DNA of 64,000 nucleotides from JBHEBG01 sp046557915 (GCF_046557915.1 NZ_JBHEBG010000002.1:667881-731880), one strand, 5' to 3'. Shown: positions 7,842 to 16,789, counted from the first letter of the stretch. Made by a program: numbers and translations. The notes: a model not told the origin generated them from the sequence alone.

Positions 7842-8483
7842 TTAGTTTTTATCTTCCAACAAGGGTACAAAACGAAAAGAGCCGAACTCTTTTTTTTCAA
7901 ACTCCTTCTCGGATTTCCTTAAATAGCAGGTCATAATCTGATCGTCTTCGCCTACAGGTATTACCAATCTTCCCCCAACTTTCAATTGAGCCATTAAGGC
8001 CTTAGGCACCTGAGGTGCTCCTGCGGTAACCAAAATACCATCGAACGGGGCTTCTTCGGGCATACCCTTGTAACCATCGCCAAAAACCGTTTTTTTTGGT
8101 CTGTATCCCATCTTTTCAAAAAACCGCTTTGTTTTCTTAAAAAGCTGTAGCTGCCTTTCAATGGTATAAACTTTCACATTTAAGTGTAGTAATACTGCTG
8201 TTTGGTAACCGCTTCCCGTACCTATTTCCAAAACCTTATGGTTTGGTGCCACCTCTAATAATTGCGTTTGAAAAGCCACCGTATAAGGTTGGGAAATTGT
8301 CTGCTCGGCCCCAATTGGAAAAGCTTTGTCCTGATAGGCATGATCTTCAAAACCGCTGTCCAAAAACAGGTGCCTGGGGATGGTTCTAATGGCATTTATG
8401 GCCTTCTTGTCAGTGATTCCCTTGGCCACAAGGGAGTCGGCCAACTTGTTGCGCATGCCTTTATGTTTTAAAGTATCTTTCAA
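7842..8483 (-). CDS. pcm: Protein-L-isoaspartate O-methyltransferase
   Basis: Pcm methylates isoaspartyl residues formed in ageing proteins and starts their repair. The 213-residue sequence has the family order: IPRHLFLDSGF near residue 35, the substrate-loop motif AEQTISQPYTVA near 60, the SAM-binding EIGTGSGYQTAVL near 90, and DGILVTAGAPQVP near 150. The length is normal and the gene is complete. It is transcribed alone, convergent with smpB and divergent from the oxidoreductase operon. Confidence 0.95.
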   Translation of the reverse strand: MKDTLKHKGMRNKLADSLVAKGITDKKAINAIRTIPRHLFLDSGFEDHAYQDKAFPIGAEQTISQPYTVAFQTQLLEVAPNHKVLEIGTGSGYQTAVLLHLNVKVYTIERQLQLFKKTKRFFEKMGYRPKKTVFGDGYKGMPEEAPFDGILVTAGAPQVPKALMAQLKVGGRLVIPVGEDDQIMTCYLRKSEKEFEKKEFGSFRFVPLLEDKN

Positions 8484-8591
8484 TGGCTTGGTTTTGGATT
8501 ACGAAGGTAAATAATTCAAATCGAAAAAATAAGGACAAGGTCGATCACATTTTACGTCCAAAACAGTGCAACCCGTTAAAATTAATCTCAC

Positions 8592-8599
8592 TATTTTTG
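8592..8599 (+). promoter_or_regulatory. -7 promoter element of the Gfo/Idh-hbd-DUF1015 operon
   Basis: A perfect TAnnTTTG (TATTTTTG) lies 14 nt upstream of the ATG at 8614. No TTG is found at the ideal -33 distance, so the promoter may be weak or activated. It supports 8614 as the translation start. Confidence 0.55.
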
Positions 8600-8613
8600 A
8601 AAAAACAAAATTT

Positions 8614-9579
8614 ATGCTCAAAGTTGGAGTTTTAGGAGCAGGTCATTTGGGTAAAATCCATTTGAGGCTTCTTAACGAATCGGACAAATACACCCTCCTC
8701 GGTTTTTATGACCCAGATGCCATAAATGGCAAAAAAGTAGCCGCAGAATTTGGATACCCCTTTTATGACAATATCAACACCCTTATGGATGCGGTGGATG
8801 TGGTAGATATTGTTACCCCTACCCTTTCACATTTTGATTGTGCAAAAAAGGCCATGGAAAAAGGGAAGCACGTTTTTATTGAAAAGCCCATTACCAACAC
8901 CCTGGAAGAGGCCACGGAATTATTGGAGCTTGAAAGAAAGTATAGCGTAAAAGGACAGGTTGGACATGTAGAACGATTTAACCCAGCCTTCAGTTCCGTT
9001 AAAGACAAGATTGAGGATCCCATGTTCATAGAGACCCATCGTTTGGCAGAATTTAATCCTAGGGGAACAGACGTTCCGGTGGTATTGGATTTAATGATCC
9101 ATGATATCGATGCCATTTTGAGCGTAGTAAATTCCGAGGTAAAACAGATTAATGCAAGTGGGGTTTCGGTCATTAGTAAATCCCCGGACATTGCCAATGC
9201 CAGAATCGAATTTGAAAACGGATGTGTAGCCAACCTTACCGCCAGTAGAATTTCGCTGAAGAACATGAGAAAATCTCGATTCTTTCAGCGCGACGCATAT
9301 ATTTCGGTAGATTTCCTGGAGAAAAAAGTAGAAGTGGTAAAAATGAAGGACGCACCGCAAAATCCCGGGGATTTCGACATGATATTGCAGAATGCCGAAG
9401 GCGAAAAAAAACAAATCTACTTTGAGAACCCCAGTATTGAGACCAATAATGCCATTTTGGACGAATTGGAAACTTTTGCGGATGCCATCAACCACGATTC
9501 AGAACCAATAGTAAGTCTGCAACAAGGGACCAACGCATTAAAAGTAGCCCTACAAATCATAGAATCTTTCAAAAAATAA
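8614..9579 (+). CDS. Gfo/Idh/MocA family oxidoreductase
   Basis: A 321-residue NAD(P)-dependent oxidoreductase. The N-terminal Rossmann fold shows GVLGAGHLGKIHLR, and the family signature EKPITN is near residue 90. The C-terminal alpha/beta domain carries GHVERFNPA and an MIHDIDAI motif. These two motifs suit catalysis on sugars or sugar-like polyols, with the lysine of EKP as the usual catalytic residue. The substrate is not readable. The frame opens at 8566, but the Rossmann motif and the -7 element argue for the ATG at 8614. It is the first gene of a tight plus-strand run (4 bp to the next gene). Confidence 0.88.
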   Translation: MLKVGVLGAGHLGKIHLRLLNESDKYTLLGFYDPDAINGKKVAAEFGYPFYDNINTLMDAVDVVDIVTPTLSHFDCAKKAMEKGKHVFIEKPITNTLEEATELLELERKYSVKGQVGHVERFNPAFSSVKDKIEDPMFIETHRLAEFNPRGTDVPVVLDLMIHDIDAILSVVNSEVKQINASGVSVISKSPDIANARIEFENGCVANLTASRISLKNMRKSRFFQRDAYISVDFLEKKVEVVKMKDAPQNPGDFDMILQNAEGEKKQIYFENPSIETNNAILDELETFADAINHDSEPIVSLQQGTNALKVALQIIESFKK

Positions 9580-9583
9580 TAGC

Positions 9584-10471
9584 ATGAAACAAATAGCTGT
9601 CATAGGCGCAGGAACCATGGGAAATGGTATTGCCCATGTCTTTGCCCAGAACGGTTTTAAGGTAAACCTCGTGGATATTTCCCAGACCGCTCTAGATAAA
9701 GGCCTTGCCACTATCACTAAAAATTTGGATAGAATGGTTGCAAAAGAGGTGCTTACAACTGCGGAAAAAACCAATACCCTAGAACGCATCAACGGGTACA
9801 CATCAATGGTTCAGGGCGCAGAAGGGGTAGATCTTATCGTGGAAGCCGCTACGGAGAACCTAACATTAAAGCTCGATATTTTTAAACAACTCGATGAAAT
9901 TTCTGCCAGCAACACTATTTTAGCCACTAATACCTCCTCCATTTCCATTACACAAATAGCAGCGGTCACCCAAAGACCTGATAAGGTAATTGGAATGCAC
10001 TTTATGAACCCGGTGCCTATTATGAAATTGGTAGAAATAATACGGGGGTACAGTACTTCGGATGAGGTAACCAAAAGTATAATGGATCTTTCCGTTAAAC
10101 TGGGCAAAACCCCAACGGAGGTAAATGACTATCCCGGATTTGTGGCCAATAGAATACTTATGCCAATGATTAACGAAGCCATAGAAACACTTTATACCGG
10201 CGTTGCCGGAGTGGTGGAAATTGATACGGTAATGAAACTGGGTATGGCCCATCCTATGGGGCCACTACAATTGGCAGATTTTATTGGTCTGGACGTTTGT
10301 TTATTTATTCTAAACGTTATGTATGATGGATTTAAAAATCCAAAATATGCACCCTGCCCACTTCTGGTAAATATGGTAGCCGCTGGCAAACTGGGGGTTA
10401 AATCCGGGGAAGGCTTCTACGATTACGCAAACACAAGAAAGGCTGAAGTGATAGCCTCACAATTTAAATAA
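9584..10471 (+). CDS. 3-hydroxyacyl-CoA (3-hydroxybutyryl-CoA) dehydrogenase
   Basis: A 295-residue NAD-dependent dehydrogenase of fatty-acid or butanoyl-CoA metabolism that oxidises the 3-hydroxyacyl-CoA. The Rossmann motif VIGAGTMGNG opens the protein, and the catalytic histidine lies in GMHFMNPVPIMKLVE near residue 140. DYPGFVANRILMP marks the linker to the helical C-terminal domain, which contains MKLGMAHPMGPLQLADFIGLD. The single-domain form of this size is usually called Hbd or PaaH. It lies 4 bp after the oxidoreductase and 6 bp before the DUF1015 gene. Confidence 0.93.
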   Translation: MKQIAVIGAGTMGNGIAHVFAQNGFKVNLVDISQTALDKGLATITKNLDRMVAKEVLTTAEKTNTLERINGYTSMVQGAEGVDLIVEAATENLTLKLDIFKQLDEISASNTILATNTSSISITQIAAVTQRPDKVIGMHFMNPVPIMKLVEIIRGYSTSDEVTKSIMDLSVKLGKTPTEVNDYPGFVANRILMPMINEAIETLYTGVAGVVEIDTVMKLGMAHPMGPLQLADFIGLDVCLFILNVMYDGFKNPKYAPCPLLVNMVAAGKLGVKSGEGFYDYANTRKAEVIASQFK

Positions 10472-10477
10472 TACCCT

Positions 10478-11713
10478 GTGGCGATAATACAACCTTTTAA
10501 GGCAATTAGACCAACCAAGGATAAAGTACCTTTTGTGGCTTCTAGATCGTACGAGGAATACTCAAAAAAAGAGTTGGAAGCAACTCTTAGTTATAATCCC
10601 TTTTCTTTCTTACATATCATAAACCCAGGTTTTAAATTTGATAAAAAGGTAAAGGGAAAGGAAAGATTTAGTTTGGTGCACAACCGGTATCTGGAATTTC
10701 TGGAAGACAATATCCTTTTGAAAGATGCCAAGGACAGTTTTTACCTGTATAAGGTTCAAAAAGGCGATGTCAGCTGCTGTGGCCTTTTCTGCGGTACCAG
10801 CACCGTGGATTATGAAAATAATGTAATAAAAAAACACGAAAATACATTGCAGCAAAGAGAACAGCTTTTTGCAGACTACCTTGATACGGTGGGGTTCAAT
10901 GCTGAGCCTGTTTTAATGACCTATCCCAATAATACTGAAATAAGCACAATTATAGAAGAGGAAACCGAAAAACATCCTGAGTATGAATTTACTACTACGG
11001 ACAAGGTTACCCATTACTTATGGGTTGTTTCCAAAGAAGAAACCATAAAAAGACTTCAATCGGCTTTCCAAAAAATTGAATCGCTTTACATAGCCGACGG
11101 ACATCACAGAAGTGCTTCTTCCTATCTACTGGCACAACATTCCAAGAAAAATAATCCTGATCATAACGGAAAAGAGCCCTATAATTTCTTTATGAGCTAT
11201 CTAATCCCAGAAACGGAAATTAAGATCTATGAGTTCAATAGAATGGTGAAAGATCTCAACGGACTTTCAAAAGAGGAGTTCCTTATAAAGCTAGACAAGT
11301 TCTTTAGGATAGAGAATAAAGGGAATATGCTTTATAAGCCTACCAAAAAGCACCATTTCAATATGTATCTAGATGGCCAATTCTACTCCTTATACCTCAG
11401 AAAAAAAGTATATCAATTCACCGATGCCCTCAGTCAGCTAGACACTCAAATATTATTTAAGACCGTTTTGGAACCGGTTTTGGGAATTGCAGATTTACGC
11501 AATGACAAACGCATCCGTTACGGTTATGGTAAGCATAACATCATTAAAATGAAAGATGAAATTGATAAAGGCAACTTTGCGGTTGGGTTTAGTCTGGTTC
11601 CTATAGACATTGAAGAAATTAAGGCCATTGCCGATGAAGGTATGGTGATGCCTCCTAAGAGCACATATATAGAACCTAAATTAAGAAGTGGTATAACAAT
11701 CTACGAATTTTGA
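10478..11713 (+). CDS. DUF1015 family protein
   Basis: A 411-residue protein of the DUF1015 family. It begins with a GTG (VAIIQPFKAIRP, where family members start). It carries the diagnostic YIADGHHRSASS motif near residue 205, plus FNRMVKDLNGLS and the C-terminal GFSLVPIDIEEIKAIADEG. The biochemical function is not established. In other Bacteroidota I recall the family next to serine-biosynthesis genes (serC/serA). Here it sits between a 3-hydroxyacyl-CoA dehydrogenase and the PLP-homeostasis protein, with only 6 bp and 1 bp spacing. No ATG is available upstream, so the GTG start is fairly secure. Confidence 0.88.
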   Translation: MAIIQPFKAIRPTKDKVPFVASRSYEEYSKKELEATLSYNPFSFLHIINPGFKFDKKVKGKERFSLVHNRYLEFLEDNILLKDAKDSFYLYKVQKGDVSCCGLFCGTSTVDYENNVIKKHENTLQQREQLFADYLDTVGFNAEPVLMTYPNNTEISTIIEEETEKHPEYEFTTTDKVTHYLWVVSKEETIKRLQSAFQKIESLYIADGHHRSASSYLLAQHSKKNNPDHNGKEPYNFFMSYLIPETEIKIYEFNRMVKDLNGLSKEEFLIKLDKFFRIENKGNMLYKPTKKHHFNMYLDGQFYSLYLRKKVYQFTDALSQLDTQILFKTVLEPVLGIADLRNDKRIRYGYGKHNIIKMKDEIDKGNFAVGFSLVPIDIEEIKAIADEGMVMPPKSTYIEPKLRSGITIYEF

Positions 11714-11714
11714 T

Positions 11715-12374
11715 ATGTCCATAAAAAATCAGCTTCAACAACTTCGCAAAACCATTCCTCCCCACGTAACCTTGGTTGCCGTTTCCAAGACCAAACCCGT
11801 TACCGATCTGCTGGAGGCCCATGAAGCTGGGCAGCGGGTTTTTGGCGAAAACAAAATACAGGAGATGACCCAAAAATGGGGAGAGATGCCTAATGATGTG
11901 GACTGGCATATGATTGGGCACGTGCAGCGTAATAAGGTTAAGTATATGGCGCAATACGTATCCTTAATTCATGGTGTGGATAGCCTAAAATTATTAATAG
12001 AAATAAACAAACAGGCCCAAAAACACAATAGGATAATAAATTGTCTTCTACAAATCCATATTGCCACTGAAGAAACCAAATTTGGATTAAATGAAACAGA
12101 GGCCGCAGAACTGCTACAATCACCCATTTTTAAAGAATTGACCAACGTGCGCGTGCTAGGGTTTATGGGCATGGCCACTTTTACCGACAACAAGCAACAG
12201 ATACGTAAAGAATTCCGGTATTTAAAATCGATATTCGACAATTTTGCCGAAGACCATCCGCAACTTACCATTTTATCTATGGGAATGAGTGGAGACTATC
12301 AAATCGCAATTGAGGAAGGTAGTACCATGGTGCGGATAGGAAGTAGTATATTTGGGGCAAGGAACTATCACTAA
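11715..12374 (+). CDS. YggS/PLPBP family pyridoxal-phosphate homeostasis protein
   Basis: A 219-residue PLP-binding protein with the alanine-racemase N-terminal barrel fold but no racemase domain. The PLP lysine is in VAVSKTKP near residue 25. Other conserved parts are GENKIQEMTQKW, HMIGHVQRNKV and the phosphate-binding C-terminal SMGMSGDYQIAIEEGSTMVRIGSSIFG region. Members buffer cellular PLP and disturb amino- and keto-acid balance when lost. The start is 1 bp after the DUF1015 stop, so the two are probably translationally coupled. Confidence 0.94.
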   Translation: MSIKNQLQQLRKTIPPHVTLVAVSKTKPVTDLLEAHEAGQRVFGENKIQEMTQKWGEMPNDVDWHMIGHVQRNKVKYMAQYVSLIHGVDSLKLLIEINKQAQKHNRIINCLLQIHIATEETKFGLNETEAAELLQSPIFKELTNVRVLGFMGMATFTDNKQQIRKEFRYLKSIFDNFAEDHPQLTILSMGMSGDYQIAIEEGSTMVRIGSSIFGARNYH

Positions 12375-12393
12375 CAATACCTAGAAAGGCTTA

Positions 12394-13755
12394 ATGTACG
12401 CCATACTCGATATAGAGACCACCGGAGGAAAATACAATGAGGAAGGTATAACGGAAATTGCCATTCACAGATTTGATGGTCATAAGGTAGTAGATAAGTT
12501 TATCAGTCTAGTAAACCCTGAAAAGGAAATTCAGCCTTTTGTGGTTAACCTTACCGGAATAAATAACAAGATGCTCCGCACGGCACCCAAATTTTATGAG
12601 GTGGCCAAGAGAATTATTGAGATAACCCAAGATACGGTCGTAGTGGCACATAATGCCCAATTTGATTATCGTATCTTAAGAACAGAGTTTCGACGCTTGG
12701 GTTATAATTTTGAAAGGAAAACCCTCTGCACCGTTGATCTTTCCAAAAACCTTATCCCAGAAGCAGATTCGTACAGTTTAGGTAAGTTGGTCCGATCTCT
12801 CGGCATACCTGTAAGTGACCGTCATAGAGCCAATGGAGATGCTCTGGCCACACTAAAATTGTTTAAACTTCTATTGACCAAGGACACGGATAAATCCATA
12901 ATGAAAAGTGTTATTAGGAGGGAGACCTTGGGTGAACTTTCTCCTAAGCAGTTAGACATTGTTGAGAGCTTACCTTCGGAAACCGGTATTTTTTATATGT
13001 ACAACAAGGATGGGGAAATTATTTTTCTGAGTAAAAGCAGCAATATTAAAAAAAGGGTAAATCAGCATTTCATAAAAAGTGGGGACCAAGCGAGAAAAAT
13101 TCAGAAGGAGACCAAAAAAGTAACCTTCGAAAAAACGGGAAACGAACTGGTGGCAATTCTTAAGGAAAATGAGGAATTGGCCAAAAATAAGCCCAAATAC
13201 AACACCCGAAGGAGAAAAAAATTGGTTTCCCATGCGCTATATAAAATCACGGATCAGCAAGGGTACATTACATTAAAAGCAGGTCCTTTAAACGGTTCTA
13301 CCTCCTTAGTAACCACATTTGGGAGTATACATGCCGCTAAAAATCTACTCTATAAAATCAATTCCGAATTTAGGTTATGCGATAAATTGAATGGGCTATC
13401 GGAAGCAAAAAAAAATTGTGCAAAGTATAACGAAGGAGATTGCACCGGGGCATGTATTAACAAAGAAGACGTTACCGTGTACAACAAAAGAGCGGAAGCG
13501 GCCATTGAAAAATACGGTCTTGGCAATAAGAATATTGTGGTGGTCGATAAGGGTAGGGAAATTGGGGAAAGAAGCGCTATCCTGATAAAAAATGGAACCT
13601 TTACCGGTTTAGGGTTCTATGATTTAAACCATCAAATAAATAATATTCATATCTTAGAAACAATGATTACCCCTATGGAGGGAAGTTTAAACATTAATCA
13701 TATGATATCGGCCTACCTAAGAAAAAGAAAAGTTTTAAAAATTATTCAGCTTTAA
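12394..13755 (+). CDS. DEDD exonuclease fused to a GIY-YIG (Cho/UvrC-like) nuclease domain
   Basis: The first about 165 residues are a DnaQ/polymerase III epsilon-type 3'-5' exonuclease: ILDIETTGG (ExoI, DxE), VVAHNAQFDYRIL (ExoII), and HRANGDALATLKL (ExoIII). Residues about 195-275 form a GIY-YIG-type domain (ETGIFYMYNKDGEIIFLSKSSNIKKRVNQH). This is followed by a UvrC/Cho-like region with several cysteines (NCAKYNEGDCTGACINKED). The known analogue is the Cho-type or DinG-associated repair nuclease family. The fused pair would allow an incision and 3' trimming in nucleotide repair, by inference. The catalytic motif is degenerate compared with classical GIY-YIG (FYMY ... IIFLSKS). Confidence 0.85.
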   Translation: MYAILDIETTGGKYNEEGITEIAIHRFDGHKVVDKFISLVNPEKEIQPFVVNLTGINNKMLRTAPKFYEVAKRIIEITQDTVVVAHNAQFDYRILRTEFRRLGYNFERKTLCTVDLSKNLIPEADSYSLGKLVRSLGIPVSDRHRANGDALATLKLFKLLLTKDTDKSIMKSVIRRETLGELSPKQLDIVESLPSETGIFYMYNKDGEIIFLSKSSNIKKRVNQHFIKSGDQARKIQKETKKVTFEKTGNELVAILKENEELAKNKPKYNTRRRKKLVSHALYKITDQQGYITLKAGPLNGSTSLVTTFGSIHAAKNLLYKINSEFRLCDKLNGLSEAKKNCAKYNEGDCTGACINKEDVTVYNKRAEAAIEKYGLGNKNIVVVDKGREIGERSAILIKNGTFTGLGFYDLNHQINNIHILETMITPMEGSLNINHMISAYLRKRKVLKIIQL

Positions 13756-13764
13756 CAACGTGTT

Positions 13765-14607
13765 TTGATAAAAGAAGCTACAAATAAAGGTTGGAGACAT
13801 AAGATCCACGAAGTTATCTATGGTACGCATACCCGTGCGGGAAAACTTTTCGATATCATTCTATTGATCGTTATAGTCTACAGTATCATTGTGGTAATGT
13901 TAGAGAGCCTCCCTAGATTCGATGTTAAATACCATAGGTTTTTGGACATTTCGGAGTGGGTAGTGACCGTACTTTTTTCAATTGAATACATCCTACGCAT
14001 CGTATGCATAAAAAAACCAAGTAAATACATTTTCAGCTTTTTCGGCATTGTTGACTTTCTTTCCACAGTGCCAAAATACTTATCTTTTTTCCTTGTTGGA
14101 TCTCAGTATCTCACCGCATTTAGGGCATTGCGCTTGTTACGGGTTTTCAGGATCCTTAAATTGGTACGCTTTGTGGGCGAATCCAATAACTTGGTCAGGG
14201 CCATGAGTGCAAGCAGGACAAAAATTATGGTTTTTGTCTTCTTCCTTGTCATTATTTCTGTCCTTTTGGGTACCACTATGTATTTGATAGAGGGGCCAGA
14301 ACATGGGTTCAACAGTATTCCCCATAGCGTATATTGGACCATTGTAACCCTTACTACCGTGGGTTATGGTGATATTTCTCCGGAAACCGCTCTAGGGCAG
14401 TTTATAGCAACCGTGATTATGATCATAGGTTATGGTATTATTGCCGTACCAACTGGCATTGTCTCCGCAGAATACGCTTCCGCCAAAAAAAAGAACGAAG
14501 GAAATAGGAATACGGACAGGTTTTGCGAAAGCTGCGGAACGCAAATACATAGGGAAGATGCTGAATATTGCAGAAAATGCGGATATAACCTATCCGAGCA
14601 TCAATGA
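13765..14607 (+). CDS. Voltage-gated-type potassium channel with C-terminal zinc ribbon
   Basis: A 280-residue six-helix ion channel. An arginine-rich S4-like helix (RALRLLRVFRILKLVRF) lies near residues 117-133, and the pore carries the K+ selectivity filter TTVGYGD near residue 195. The last about 30 residues hold CESCGTQIH and CRKCGYNL, two CxxC pairs that form a probable zinc ribbon. The start is a TTG at 13765; no ATG or GTG is in frame just upstream. The ribbon may be a cytoplasmic regulatory or assembly element, by inference. It overlaps miaA by 4 bp (ATGA). Confidence 0.9.
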   Translation: MIKEATNKGWRHKIHEVIYGTHTRAGKLFDIILLIVIVYSIIVVMLESLPRFDVKYHRFLDISEWVVTVLFSIEYILRIVCIKKPSKYIFSFFGIVDFLSTVPKYLSFFLVGSQYLTAFRALRLLRVFRILKLVRFVGESNNLVRAMSASRTKIMVFVFFLVIISVLLGTTMYLIEGPEHGFNSIPHSVYWTIVTLTTVGYGDISPETALGQFIATVIMIIGYGIIAVPTGIVSAEYASAKKKNEGNRNTDRFCESCGTQIHREDAEYCRKCGYNLSEHQ

Positions 14608-15518
14608 AAAAGAAAATACTTATTTCGGTGGTTGGACCTACGGGCATTGGTAAAACCTCATTGGCAATTAAACTGGCACAACATTTTAAAACGGAAGTCC
14701 TATCTGCCGATTCTAGACAGTTCTACAAGGAAATGTCCATTGGCACCGCGGTACCCACCTTGGACGAATTGAACGCAGTTCCCCATCATTTTATTCAGCA
14801 CAAAAGTATTTTGGACGACTATTCCGTTGGTGATTTTGAAAGGGATGCCATGGACCAATTGGAGTTGCTCTTCAAAAAGAAAGATGTTGTATTGTTAGTT
14901 GGCGGTAGTGGACTCTATATTGATGCCGTTTTGAAGGGATTGGATGAGTTTCCCAATATAGATCCGAGGGTTAGGCAGGATCTTAACAAAAAACTTGAAG
15001 CGGAAGGTCTAGAAGCCCTCCAAAAGCAATTAAAGGAGCTTGATAAGGTTCAGTACAAGAAAATGGACGTAGATAACCCCCACAGGTTAATCCGGGCGCT
15101 AGAAGTCTGTATCGGCACAGGGAAGCCTTATTCATCCTTTCTATCCAATACGAAGAAATCCCGCCCGTTTGCCTCCATAATCTTTGGGTTAATGGCCGAT
15201 AGGGAAATAGTTTATGACAGAATCAATCAAAGGGTAGATCAAATGATTGAAAACGGTCTTTTGGAAGAAGTAAATACATTAAAGGAATACCGCGGGTTAA
15301 ACGCCCTGCAAACCGTAGGCTATAAAGAGCTTTTTAATTATATTGACGGAGGGTATACCCTAGATTTTGCCATTTCAGAAATTAAGAAGAATACGCGTCG
15401 GTTTGCCAAACGACAAGGGACATGGTTTCGGAAAAACGAGCATATACATTGGATAAATTACAACAGCCCTACCAACAATGTTATCGCTAAAGTAGAGCAG
15501 CAAATAAAAGATCTATAA
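14604..15518 (+). CDS. miaA: tRNA dimethylallyltransferase MiaA
   Basis: MiaA adds a dimethylallyl group to A37 of tRNAs reading UNN codons. The 304-residue protein has the P-loop GPTGIGKTSLA at residues 10-20, the ADSRQFYKEM substrate motif, VGGSGLYIDAVLKG near 90, and the C-terminal NTRRFAKRQGTWFR tRNA-binding signature. It is complete and normal in length. Its start overlaps the ion-channel stop by 4 bp and its stop abuts the next start codon, so translational coupling is likely across three genes. Confidence 0.97.
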   Translation: MKKKILISVVGPTGIGKTSLAIKLAQHFKTEVLSADSRQFYKEMSIGTAVPTLDELNAVPHHFIQHKSILDDYSVGDFERDAMDQLELLFKKKDVVLLVGGSGLYIDAVLKGLDEFPNIDPRVRQDLNKKLEAEGLEALQKQLKELDKVQYKKMDVDNPHRLIRALEVCIGTGKPYSSFLSNTKKSRPFASIIFGLMADREIVYDRINQRVDQMIENGLLEEVNTLKEYRGLNALQTVGYKELFNYIDGGYTLDFAISEIKKNTRRFAKRQGTWFRKNEHIHWINYNSPTNNVIAKVEQQIKDL

Positions 15519-16016
15519 ATGAAAAATAAAAGAGGTATCGTTTTCTTCGTAATGGGTGTATCGGGCTGTGGAAAATCTACCATTGGAAAAGGTTTGGCGC
15601 AGGCGCTTACTATTCCTTTTTTCGATGGCGATGACTACCATCCAAAATCAAACATCATCAAAATGCAATCTGGGAAGCCTTTAAATGATGACGACCGCCA
15701 TGATTGGTTGGTAACATTGAACAAACTTGCCCATGAACATATTGAAAAAGGTGCGGTGATTGCCTGTTCTGCGCTAAAGGAAAGTTATAGAGCTTTATTA
15801 AGCACCCATATCGAAGAACACGTTCATTGGGTGTATTTAAAGGGTTCCTTCGATGAAATCCTAGCAAGGTTACAACAACGCGAAGGTCATTTTATGCCCG
15901 TTGATTTGCTTAGATCCCAATTTGAAACCTTAGAGCCACCACTTATGGCCACTACCGTTTCCATAAACCTATCGCCAAAAGATATTGTTGACCATATTTT
16001 GAATAGACCAGCTTAG
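15519..16016 (+). CDS. gntK: Gluconokinase (GntK type)
   Basis: A 165-residue shikimate-kinase-like carbohydrate kinase that phosphorylates D-gluconate to 6-phosphogluconate. The P-loop VMGVSGCGKSTIGKG is at residues 11-25, FFDGDDYHP and MQSGKPLNDDDRHDW follow, and CSALKESYR is near residue 87. These are the family's substrate-binding motifs. No gluconate permease or dehydratase lies nearby, so here it is a stand-alone kinase placed after miaA with no intergenic gap. Confidence 0.93.
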   Translation: MKNKRGIVFFVMGVSGCGKSTIGKGLAQALTIPFFDGDDYHPKSNIIKMQSGKPLNDDDRHDWLVTLNKLAHEHIEKGAVIACSALKESYRALLSTHIEEHVHWVYLKGSFDEILARLQQREGHFMPVDLLRSQFETLEPPLMATTVSINLSPKDIVDHILNRPA

Positions 16017-16025
16017 AAAGCAAAA

Positions 16026-16056
16026 AACCATCTCGCCTAGGCAAGATGGTTAATTT
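16026..16056. terminator. Bidirectional terminator
   Basis: AACCATCT and AGATGGTT pair perfectly around an inner GCCTAGGC, flanked by A's on the left and TTAATTTAT on the right, between the convergent genes ending at 16016 and 16075. Confidence 0.7.
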
Positions 16057-16074
16057 ATATCGTAAATATGGTGC

Positions 16075-16782
16075 TTACTCGGTTTTAATTACCAATCTAA
16101 ACCCTTCACCGTGAATATTGAGAATTTCTACCGTATCATCTCTCTTGAGATACTTCCTTAATTTGGCGATGTACACATCCATACTTCTGGAAGTAAAATA
16201 ATTATCGTCCCTCCAAATCTTGGTTAGGGCCAACTCACGGGGCATTAAATCATTTTCATGCAATGCCAGAAGTCGTAATAATTCATTTTCCTTTGGAGAA
16301 AGTTTTATAGCCTCTTCCTCTTTGTATTTTAAAAATCTAAGCTTGGAGTTTAGATGAAATCCGCCAATAACGAACTCAAATTGCTTGCTATCTGCCAGCG
16401 TATTGGAGGCTTTTCTTTGAAGTATTGCTTTAAGCTTCATCAACAGCACTTCCGAATCAAACGGTTTGTTAAGATAATCATCGGCACCGGCCTTATATCC
16501 TTTAAGGACATCTTCTTTCATTGTTTTGGCCGTTAGGAAGATAATAGGTACGTGTTCGTTTTTCTCCCTAATTTCTTTCGCCAAGGTAAAACCATCTTTG
16601 TAGGGCATCATCACATCCAAGATGCATACATCAAAGTTGTCCTTTTTAAATTTTTCAAAACCTTCCATTCCATTTTTGGCCAAAGTAACGTCAAAATCGT
16701 TCATGGATAGATAATCCTTAAGAACTATTCCAAAATTGGGGTCGTCCTCTACCAATAATATTTTCTTGTTCGCTGTTTCCAT
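16075..16782 (-). CDS. OmpR-family response regulator (RprY-like)
   Basis: A 235-residue two-component regulator. The receiver domain (1-120) has acidic pocket residues VEDD, the phosphorylation aspartate at residue 56 (CILDVMMP) and the conserved lysine at 106 (NKPFD). The C-terminal winged helix (about 140-232) shows LSPKENELLRLLALHEN and RSMDVYIAKLRKYLK, the OmpR/PhoB DNA-binding signature. It follows the kinase gene by 7 bp in one operon. The kinase promoter region holds repeats that suit an OmpR-family protein, suggesting autoregulation. Confidence 0.94.
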   Translation of the reverse strand: METANKKILLVEDDPNFGIVLKDYLSMNDFDVTLAKNGMEGFEKFKKDNFDVCILDVMMPYKDGFTLAKEIREKNEHVPIIFLTAKTMKEDVLKGYKAGADDYLNKPFDSEVLLMKLKAILQRKASNTLADSKQFEFVIGGFHLNSKLRFLKYKEEEAIKLSPKENELLRLLALHENDLMPRELALTKIWRDDNYFTSRSMDVYIAKLRKYLKRDDTVEILNIHGEGFRLVIKTE

Positions 16783-16789
16783 ATTTTTT

